57,477 bases of DNA, from positions 1-57,477 of the forward strand of contig DATDRQ010000077.1 of NCBI GenBank assembly GCA_035291645.1, given 5' to 3'. The notes under the pieces were generated by a model. The model was not told where the DNA came from and made no database searches. It saw only the letters and a list, made by a program, of their open reading frames with translations. Shown piece by piece: positions 16,298-23,854 of this stretch (positions are counted from its first letter, which is position 1; the number at the start of each line of letters is the position of its first letter). Position numbers and translations under genes: made by a program. Source of the stretch: DATDRQ01 sp035291645. Lineage in GTDB: Bacteria; Chloroflexota; Anaerolineae; Anaerolineales; UBA4823.

Positions 16298-17800
16298 ATG
16301 AATAAACGAAATGTGAGGATCTTGCTTATCCTGGGATTGGCCTTGGTGATCCTGGCGCTCGTCCCGGCCGCGTTGGCCGAGGTTCCCTGCGATGTGCGGG
16401 TCAACGATAATCCCAAGAAGCTGCTCGAATGCGTCACCCTGGAAGGGGTGCGCGAGCACCAGGCCGCCCTGCAGGCCATCGCCGACGCCAATAACGGCAT
16501 CCGTACCTCGGGCACGCCCGGCTACGACCGATCGGTGGACTACGTCGTGCAGCGCATGGAGACTGCCGGGTATGATGTGACCGTCCAGCCGTTCCAGTTC
16601 CAGACCTTCATCACTCTCTCGCCGTCTATATTAGAGCAGGTCGCGCCGCCGCCCGCCGGACCGATCGCTAACAATATCATGGCCTACTCCGGCAGCGGAG
16701 ACGTCACGGCGGCTGTGACTGCGCTGCCAGCGCCGCCGGTGGACGCAACACCCGGTTGCGAGGCGGGTGACTTCGCCGGGTTCCCCGCCGGCAACATTGC
16801 CTTGATCAGCCGCGGCGCGTGCACCTTCGCCCTCAAGGCGACCAATGCCTATAACGCCGGTGCGTCCGGTGTGGTGATTTACAACAACATCCCCGGCCCT
16901 CTCAACGGCACGCTCGGCAATGGATTCACGCTGAATATCCCGGTCACCTCTGTTACCCAGGCCGTTGGCCAGCAGCTGGCCGCTACGCCGGGACTCGTCC
17001 TGCGCCTGAAGACCGACACCTTCCGCGGGATCGCCACCACCTACAACGTCCTGGCCGAATCACCCGGCGGCAACCCGGACAACGTCGTCATGGCTGGCGG
17101 GCACCTGGACTCGGTCAATGAAGGCCCGGGCATTAACGACAACGGCTCCGGCAGCGCGGCCCTCCTGGAAGCAGCCGAGCAGATGGCCAAGGTCAAGCCG
17201 CGCAACAAGGTGCGCTTCGCCTGGTGGGGAGCTGAAGAGTCCGGCCTGGTCGGATCGACCTTCTATGTGAACAACCTGAGCGCTGAAGAACGCGCTAAGA
17301 TCGCGCTGTACCTCAACTTCGACATGGTCGGTTCCCCCAACCACGTCTTCTTCATCTACGACGGCGACGACTCCGACGTCGTGGGCGCCGGGCCGGGCCC
17401 GGAGGGGTCCGCCCAGATCGAGAAGAAGTTTGAGCAATACTTCAACATGGTAGGCCAGCCCTTCAAGGGCACGGATTTCTCGGGACGGTCGGATTACGGC
17501 CCCTTCATCCTGGCGGGCATCCCCTCCGGCGGCCTGTTCACCGGTGCGGAGGGCATCAAGACGGCAGATGAAGCCGTGTTGTGGGGCGGCACCGCCGGCC
17601 AGGCCTACGATCCCTGCTATCACCAGGCCTGCGACACCTACGCTAATAATAACGAAACTGCCCTTGAGCACAACTCCGACGCAGTGGCTTTCGCAGTGCT
17701 GCAGTACGGCATGAATACCTCGGAGATCAACGACGTCAAGGGCAAGGGCAACTTCAAGCCACAGAATATGGACTATCTAGGCAACGATCTGGTCCGCTAA
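16298..17800 (+). CDS. Secreted M28 zinc aminopeptidase with PA domain
   Basis: A 500-residue exported metallopeptidase. Residues 1-27 are a Sec signal peptide (positive start, hydrophobic core, cut near ALA-EV). A protease-associated (PA) domain spans about 120-240 (GNIALISRGACTFALKATNAYNAGA). The M28 domain follows with all expected zinc ligands: His269 (GGHLDSV), Asp281 (NDNGSGSAALLE), Glu313/Glu314 (WGAEES), Asp342 (NFDMVG) and His442 (CYHQACDTY). The closest relatives in function are bacterial leucyl and broad aminopeptidases. The ATG has AGAGGAG just upstream. It is a single gene with its own promoter and terminator. Confidence 0.95.
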   Translation: MNKRNVRILLILGLALVILALVPAALAEVPCDVRVNDNPKKLLECVTLEGVREHQAALQAIADANNGIRTSGTPGYDRSVDYVVQRMETAGYDVTVQPFQFQTFITLSPSILEQVAPPPAGPIANNIMAYSGSGDVTAAVTALPAPPVDATPGCEAGDFAGFPAGNIALISRGACTFALKATNAYNAGASGVVIYNNIPGPLNGTLGNGFTLNIPVTSVTQAVGQQLAATPGLVLRLKTDTFRGIATTYNVLAESPGGNPDNVVMAGGHLDSVNEGPGINDNGSGSAALLEAAEQMAKVKPRNKVRFAWWGAEESGLVGSTFYVNNLSAEERAKIALYLNFDMVGSPNHVFFIYDGDDSDVVGAGPGPEGSAQIEKKFEQYFNMVGQPFKGTDFSGRSDYGPFILAGIPSGGLFTGAEGIKTADEAVLWGGTAGQAYDPCYHQACDTYANNNETALEHNSDAVAFAVLQYGMNTSEINDVKGKGNFKPQNMDYLGNDLVR

Positions 17801-17876
17801 GATCGCTGCACGTTTGAAAGCCTTCTGGTTGTCTGCCTGACCGAGTGGGGCAGGCTCCAACCCTCGGGTCACGAAG

Positions 17877-17914
17877 ATCTCCGCCCGGCAGGTCCTGGCG
17901 GAGATTTATTTATT
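17877..17914 (+). terminator. Rho-independent terminator of the M28 peptidase gene
   Basis: ATCTCCGCC (17877-17885) pairs with GGCGGAGAT (17897-17905), followed by a T-rich run (TTATTTATT). It overlaps the end of the opposing lipoprotein gene. Confidence 0.75.
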
Positions 17915-20217
17915 CCTCGACAACTGAAAAGTCGACAATCGACTCGCCCAGCGCGCTGGCTTCGAGCACGGTCAAGGGGAAAGGCAGGTAATGCCCGCGC
18001 GGGTAGGCGAAGTTGGGGTCTTCAGCCAGGTTTAGCCGGGGGCGTGAATCGGTGAAGGCGAAGGCTTGCAGGTCGATGGTAGAGCGCACTTCCAGGTGGG
18101 TGCCATCACCCAGCTGCCAGGCGAAGCCGTCTGGTAGGCTATCTACCTGGTAGCGGTCGGCCCAACCTGGCCGGAAGCGCAGCCAGGGATCGACGACGAT
18201 GGGGATTTCTACCGGTATAGAAGCTGAAGTGCGGATTTCGACGCTTAACCCGGACGGAGTCAGGCGGAAAGTTTTTTGCACCTGCCCATCCGGCGAAGTG
18301 AGACGCATCCCATCCTGAAGGATTTCGACCTGATAGACTTCCCAGGGCGGGCGGCTATCGACGAAGGCGCCCTGGATTCCAGACGGTTCGGCGCCTTCGC
18401 CTGCGCTCAGGTCCCAATCCAGCGCATCGGAGAGGCCCACGATTAACTGTGAGGTGGGGGCGACCAGCTGGTGGATGCCAGCCGGAGTGCGGGCGAACAG
18501 CATCACCAGCCGCCCCCCGTGCGGGTCGACCACCGCCAGGGTGTTTGGGGAGGCCAGCAGGCATTCGGTCTCGCCATCCTGGTCTGGGTCGCCAGAGCAT
18601 CGAGTGACCGGTTCTGGATCCTCGGCCCAGCGCCCGGCTGCCTGCAGCAGGTCGGGCTGCCCTGAGTAGATCGCACGCAGCTGCGCCAGCTGCTCCGGCT
18701 CGGGCGGGAGCGGGGAGTACAGCGAGAGCGCCGCCTGCCAGGCAGCCAGCCGGAGGGGGTCTCGATCTCCCACGGGTGGCGCCAGATTGTCCAGGATAGG
18801 GGAATACGGTGCGAGAGACGGGGCTGAACGTCCAGCGGCTCCGACTTCGGGATGAAGAGTCTGCACGTCATCCCCGCCGAGCGGCTGGATCCAGGGGTGA
18901 GTGGCGATATAGCCCAGGACGGCTTCGGCGGTCTGTGGGTCTCCCAGCGGGCTGTCGGGCAGGCTGCCGCCTACCACTATCAGGGGGGTTGGCTCACGGC
19001 CTTGATAGGAGGCGGCGGCATGGCGCAGCAAGTCCGTTCTCAGTTCAAGGGAGAGGCCTGCGGGGTCTACTGGGGTGAGCGCGCCGGTCAGGGGAACTGG
19101 CAGGAGGGTGCGCCCTTTCCAGGAGGCTGCCCCGCCCGAAGGTAGCCGGGTGAAGATAACAGGGTAATCCGGTGCTCGATCCGGTGGGAGGCTGGGGGCG
19201 TACAGGATGCGGCTGCCGCGCAGTCCGAAGTCGAGCCCGGCTCGCCGGCTGTCTGCGATCGCCTGCGACCAGGCCCAATCCGGCAGACCGCTGGGGAAGT
19301 ATGGGTAAGCGGGTGAACCGGGCAGGGCATCCGGTAAGACGATCAACCCTTGAGCAGCCAGGTTGTGGACCTGGGGCAGCTTGCCAAGATAGTCGAGGGC
19401 AGCCAGGGAGGCTGGGCTCTTAAGGTCAAGCAGGAAGACCGGCACCTTGTAGCGGCGCACGTTCTGCAGCAGCAGTCTGAGACCGTGTCGTTCCCCGTAG
19501 GGTCCGGTGTGAGCGCCATCCCAGCGGCGCAGCGCCTGGGCAGGGGTGTAGGCCGGGAATGTGTCCCAGAAGGCCAGCAGGATTGGAGCGCGACCCGGCG
19601 GCAGGGCGTCTGAACGCAGCGGGCCGAGATTGTCGAAGGCTGCTTCCGCGCCTGAGGGGACCAGGAATGCCTGCAGGCTGAAATCGGCCTGGCCGGCCGG
19701 CAGGTTGTTGGCGTTCAGGGAGACCACCAGCGTGTCCAACCACGGGTAGCGGACGAGGCCGCGGGATCAGGCGGGGATCGGGTAGCAGAGCGGCTCCCGG
19801 AGCGCCGGCCTGGAATGCACGGGTAGGTCCGGCTTGCGGCAAGAGCAGCAGGGTGTCCCAGTCGATCGCGCTTTCGCCCTGGAAGGGCAGGTCGCGCCGG
19901 CCGCCGGGACCGGTGTCCAGCGCCAGATAAAGGTCAAAGGAGGTCTGCAGATCGAGCTCCAGGAGGTCGAGGCGGATCTGTAGCTCATCTCCCGCCCGGC
20001 GAGTGTAGGCCGCGACCAGGTCGAAGGCGGGGATGGCATTAGAGGGTGCCTCGATTATGCGGAGATCTGCGTATAGCCAACGATCGTCTGGGGAAACGCG
20101 CGGCTGGGGCGAACAAGACGATAACAGCAGAGCGGACAGGAGCAACCCGATCGGCAGGCATATCTTCGGCAGGGTTGAGCAAGGGCTGGTCGATTTTCGG
20201 TGACGGGAGAGATGCAT
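17910..20217 (-). pseudogene. Large lipoprotein gene of unknown function, frameshifted
   Basis: Two frames together encode one protein of about 768 residues. The 5' frame begins at the ATG at 20217 and has a basic start, a hydrophobic segment and a lipobox LLLSSC, then runs to DPRLIPR. The 3' frame picks up as LVRYPWLDTLVVSLNANNLP and continues to 17910. The switch lies between 19767 and 19745, consistent with one extra base in the CCGCGGCC run. The body has many Trp/Pro-rich beta segments and a likely central alpha/beta domain, with a C-terminal beta-sandwich. I recognise no catalytic motif. The break may be real decay or a sequencing error. The ribosome site is weak. Confidence 0.6.
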
Positions 20218-20402
20218 CCGCAGGATCCGGTCTTTCCAGACAGGAGGTTTACCAGGCGGGTCAACTTGCGAAACTGCAAGCGCTTTCCATTTTGCCAGGT
20301 GGTACAATTCTAACGCATCTGGATTGACGACCGCGCAGGATTTTAATAACTCCACCACGCATATCCGAGGGATCGACCGCCGAGCCGGTGGTCGAGGCTT
20401 CG

Positions 20403-20470
20403 AAAAGGCAAACCTATCGTGAGATGGGGACGCAAAGCCAAGGATCTCTGCCGAGATAGCCTGGCTGCCG
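20403..20470 (+). promoter_or_regulatory. Cyclic-di-GMP-I (GEMM-I) riboswitch
   Basis: The class I aptamer core is present: GGCAAACC, then stem CCTATC/GATGGG closed by a GTGA (GNRA) tetraloop, then GGGACGCAAAGCC, a second stem ATCTC/GAGAT, then AGCCTGGCTGCC. P1 forms between GGCA (20407-20410) and TGCC (20466-20469). These are the conserved parts of GEMM-I, including the GNRA loop that docks on the P3 receptor. It precedes two lipoprotein genes, which it probably controls. Confidence 0.88.
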
Positions 20471-20490
20471 ATGAGCTCATCGTCGTTTTT
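20469..20490 (+). terminator. Riboswitch expression-platform terminator
   Basis: CGATG, loop AGCT, CATCG, then TCGTTTTT directly follows the aptamer and shares its last base pairs with P1, so ligand binding and termination would compete or cooperate. It lies 140 bases before the first lipoprotein start. Confidence 0.55.
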
Positions 20491-20629
20491 GAGGCAAATT
20501 GTGCAGGAGGTCGGCTGGAGACAGCCTGGTTACCGAAAAGTCTGGCTTGAGGAGGCGAGAACCTGCTCTCATCAAGAAAGGCTTTTTTATTTTAGGCATT
20601 GTTATCTTTCTGTAGGGAGGGTTGAGCAA

Positions 20630-22105
20630 GTGAACGCAGCTCGCAAAACTGCCTGGTTCACAGTGCTGATCATCCTTTCCCAACTGCTCATCGCCTGCGG
20701 GGGGGATGACGGCCTGCCAAGGGGTCAGGTTCGAGGACCCAACGATCAGACCGGTTATTCATTCGTTGCGCCCCAGCAAAGCACCTACCCGGTTGATCCG
20801 GTGTTCGAGGATTTTTATGAATACTTGGGCGGAGAAGCTCGCCTGGGTCCGGCAATTTCCGCGGCGGGAGGGTCCGCGAGCCAGAAACAGCAATTCGTTC
20901 AGGCGGCTCTGCTGGTCTATGACAGCCTGGCCCCGGAAAGCGAGCGTTTTGGCCTGGCTCCCTTGGGGAGACAGTTTAATTCGGGTCAGGGGCGAACGGG
21001 TGGAACCCTGGAGATATTGGACGGCACGCAGGGCAATTTTCGCGTCTCTCCAGAATTCCTGTCGTTGTATGAGGCCATCGGCGGGGCCCGTTTTACCGGC
21101 CCGACGCTTGGAGAGGCGCGTTATAATCCTGACAAGGCGCGCTGGGAGCAATATTTCGAAAACCTGGGTTTTTACCGCCTGGACCAGGATGAACAGGTCC
21201 GCTTAATGGCATACGGCGCCTCAGCTTGCGACTTTCGCTGCCGCTACCGCCCCCCGGCAGACAGCCTCCCCAACCGGACAGGCGTCATGCCCGAACCTTT
21301 CGCCGGGCGAGTAAAAGTCCTGGGCCAGTCCTTCACCGGATCCCTGCTGGTAGGGCCGCGCATGGCGGCAGACGGGCAGCAGGAGGTCATCTTCGAGAAC
21401 CTGGTGCTGGTAATCGACCGGTCCAGCCTGGTCGGGGTCGCCGCCAGACCGCTCCCGGAAGTGGTCGGCATCCAGTCACAACCGCCGGTCCCGCGTGACC
21501 CGGATCCTTTAATGGTGTTTTACCCGTTGAAGGGCAATCTAGGTCACAACGTGCCGCAATATTTCGAAACCTACCTGGAGCAGCATGGCGGCCTGGCTGT
21601 GTCCGGCCTGCCGACCAGCGAGGTGACCGTAGTCCAACCCGGGTTCTACCGGCAATGCTTCACGAACCTGTGCCTGGATTTCGACCTGACCGCCGCAGAA
21701 GGAAACCAACTCTTCCCGACTCCGTTGGGCGCAGTGTATCGAGATATCGCGGTCGAGCCGCTGGTCAGTTTCGAACAAACCCAGTCGCTGGAGGGCATCG
21801 ACCTGCAGATCTGGGAGGGACGCACCTTTGTTTCTTCTGAGGAGATCCAGCAAGTGCACGTCGCCGTGTTCGAGGACGGCCTGCCCTTAAAGAATCGCGA
21901 GCCGGTGATCAGCCTGGCGCTTCCGGATGGCAGCCAGCTGCGCTACCACTTTCCTCCGACCGGGGAGGACGGTCTGTCATCCCTTTCCCTGCCGGCGATA
22001 GCGGCCTCCAGCGGGACATTGATCGCCTACCAGGTCTGCCTGAACGGGCTGGCCGGGGAGAAGGCTTGCGTGAGTGATAATTTCATGATCTGGAATCACC
22101 CATGA
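20630..22105 (+). CDS. Repeat-containing lipoprotein under c-di-GMP control (paralogue 1)
   Basis: A 491-residue exported lipoprotein. It starts at a GTG with GGGAGGG ten bases upstream; the lipobox is LLIAC with Cys about residue 23. The mature part repeats a unit with YEYLGGEARLGPAIS, YEAIGGARFTGPTLGEARYN and ETYLEQHGGLAVSGLP, each an aromatic-LGG-x-LG pattern followed by a strand such as EQYFENLGFYRL. This is like LGFP-type cell-surface repeats. A C-terminal domain of beta strands (about 395-491) may be Ig-like. It shares its whole plan with the next gene. The function is unknown; surface attachment or matrix building would fit c-di-GMP control. Confidence 0.8.
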   Translation: MNAARKTAWFTVLIILSQLLIACGGDDGLPRGQVRGPNDQTGYSFVAPQQSTYPVDPVFEDFYEYLGGEARLGPAISAAGGSASQKQQFVQAALLVYDSLAPESERFGLAPLGRQFNSGQGRTGGTLEILDGTQGNFRVSPEFLSLYEAIGGARFTGPTLGEARYNPDKARWEQYFENLGFYRLDQDEQVRLMAYGASACDFRCRYRPPADSLPNRTGVMPEPFAGRVKVLGQSFTGSLLVGPRMAADGQQEVIFENLVLVIDRSSLVGVAARPLPEVVGIQSQPPVPRDPDPLMVFYPLKGNLGHNVPQYFETYLEQHGGLAVSGLPTSEVTVVQPGFYRQCFTNLCLDFDLTAAEGNQLFPTPLGAVYRDIAVEPLVSFEQTQSLEGIDLQIWEGRTFVSSEEIQQVHVAVFEDGLPLKNREPVISLALPDGSQLRYHFPPTGEDGLSSLSLPAIAASSGTLIAYQVCLNGLAGEKACVSDNFMIWNHP

Positions 22106-23775
22106 GCAGGACAGGGATCCTCCAGGTCTTGATCTCGAAGACCGCGCTGGCCCTCATCCTGCTCGGGCTGACCGCCTGCAACTTTCCTTTCACTGAAAAA
22201 CCCGCTGGAGAGACGCAAACTCCGCCGGTGAATTCGCTGGTCGAATCATTCCCAATCGACCCTCTTTTCAAGGATTTTTATGAATACCTGGGCGGCGAGG
22301 CCGTGCTCGGAGCGGCGATCTCTCCGGCGATCCCACTCGGGAACATCCAATCTCAGTACCTCGAATCAGCCTTGCTGCTGTACGACCCGCTGGCAACCGA
22401 GAGCGACCGGTTCACACTGGCTCCCCTGGGCGTCTACCTGGGTATCTCGGAAGAGCCGCTGCCGGATCCTGGACAACCGGAAGTGCGCTATACCAACGGG
22501 CACGTCATCTACGATGAGTTCGTCCCTTTCTACGAGCAGCTGGGTGGGGCGCGCTTCGTTGGCCGGCCGCTGACGGAAGCGCGTCACAATCCGGCGAAGC
22601 TGCGCATCGAGCAGTACTTCGAAAACCTGGGTTTCTACCGGCTGCAAGGCGATCCACCCGGCAAGGTGCGATTGATCGCCTACGGGGCTTATTCCTGCGA
22701 CCAGCGCTGCCGGCACCCATCCGTAGCATCCAGCATCCCCAGCCTGCACGGTTTTCTGCCGGGACCTTTCGCCAAAACCGCCTCCTTTCTAGGGTTGGGA
22801 TTCACCGGCCTGACCCTGAGCGAGCCCTACCGCAACCGCGAAGGGCAAATGGAGGTGATCTTCCAGAACCTGGTGATGGTACTGGAGCCGGAGCAGGTCG
22901 GGCAAGCGGCTGCTTCCCAATATTCGATCCGGCTGCTCCTGCCAGCCGTTTTCTTTGGCGATCGGCCAGCCGCGCCGGCGAGCGCGCCTTCCCTGGCGGA
23001 ACGCCTGTGGGTGCCGTTGTCGCTGCGGGTCGGGCTGAGTTCTGCAACGGCGACACCGGGGGGGTTGCCGGTCGTGGAGATCGAGACCGCCGAGACAACC
23101 TTCCTGGTTTCCTTCAAGCCGATCGTCGAAATACTCGGCATTCTCCGGCAGCCTCCAGTCAGGGAGAAAGCGGATCCATTGCTGGTATTCTACCCGACCG
23201 GGGAGGGAAAAGGCTATCACGTCCCTGTTTACTTCGACCAGTACCTGCGGCGCTACGGTGGCAGCGCCGTGTCCGGCGATCCGATCACCGAAGCCTTCCC
23301 GATCAGCGGCGGCATCTTCCGGCAGTGTTTTATAAACCTGTGCCTGGATTTCGATCCCGGCGCTCCGGCTGGCAGGCAGCTGCGCCCGGCGCCACTCGGG
23401 GCAGAATACGAAGCTCGTTTTCACCTGGACACCGGGACCGGCTGGAAAGCCGATCGCCAGGGCCCCGTTCAGTTGAAAGTCTGGGAAGACCAGGCCTTTG
23501 TACCCCCGTGGGAGGGTCCGGTGATTTACGCCGGCTTGAGCCAGGCCGGCCAACCGCTCGGCGGGCGTAAACTGGAACTGACCCTGACTCTACCGGACAA
23601 CAGCCGGCAGGCCCATGCGCTGCCACAGACCGACTCCCAGGGACAGACCTCGATCCGGCTGCCTGCCATACAAGCTCCCAACGGCACACTGGTCCCCTAT
23701 TGGGTTTGTCTGGCAGAGGGCACAGGTGCGAACACCTGCATCGAAGATCACTATCTGATCTGGAATTATCCATAA
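22102..23775 (+). CDS. Repeat-containing lipoprotein (paralogue 2)
   Basis: A 557-residue paralogue of the preceding protein, overlapping it by four bases (ATGA) and so co-transcribed. The lipobox is LGLTAC with Cys26. The same landmarks recur: DFYEYLGGEAVLGAAIS, FYEQLGGARFVGRPLTEARHNP, EQYFENLGFYRLQ, YGAYSCDQRCRHP, FRQCFINLCLDFDPGA, and a closing YWVCLAEGTGANTCIEDHYLIWN. It has an insertion of about 50 residues (about 280-330) absent from paralogue 1. Conserved Cys pairs (SCDQRC, QCFINLC) probably form disulfides outside the cell. Confidence 0.8.
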   Translation: MSRTGILQVLISKTALALILLGLTACNFPFTEKPAGETQTPPVNSLVESFPIDPLFKDFYEYLGGEAVLGAAISPAIPLGNIQSQYLESALLLYDPLATESDRFTLAPLGVYLGISEEPLPDPGQPEVRYTNGHVIYDEFVPFYEQLGGARFVGRPLTEARHNPAKLRIEQYFENLGFYRLQGDPPGKVRLIAYGAYSCDQRCRHPSVASSIPSLHGFLPGPFAKTASFLGLGFTGLTLSEPYRNREGQMEVIFQNLVMVLEPEQVGQAAASQYSIRLLLPAVFFGDRPAAPASAPSLAERLWVPLSLRVGLSSATATPGGLPVVEIETAETTFLVSFKPIVEILGILRQPPVREKADPLLVFYPTGEGKGYHVPVYFDQYLRRYGGSAVSGDPITEAFPISGGIFRQCFINLCLDFDPGAPAGRQLRPAPLGAEYEARFHLDTGTGWKADRQGPVQLKVWEDQAFVPPWEGPVIYAGLSQAGQPLGGRKLELTLTLPDNSRQAHALPQTDSQGQTSIRLPAIQAPNGTLVPYWVCLAEGTGANTCIEDHYLIWNYP

Positions 23776-23797
23776 AGGAATCCCGATTCGAATCGAA

Positions 23798-23830
23798 GGG
23801 CTGCCTGCATCAGACAGGCAGCCCTTTTTA
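23798..23830 (+). terminator. Rho-independent terminator of the lipoprotein pair
   Basis: GGGCTGCCTG pairs perfectly with CAGGCAGCCC around a 7-base loop, followed by five T. It lies 23 bases after the stop codon. Confidence 0.88.
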
Positions 23831-23854
23831 CAAATTTGCCTGGGTCAAAGCGGA

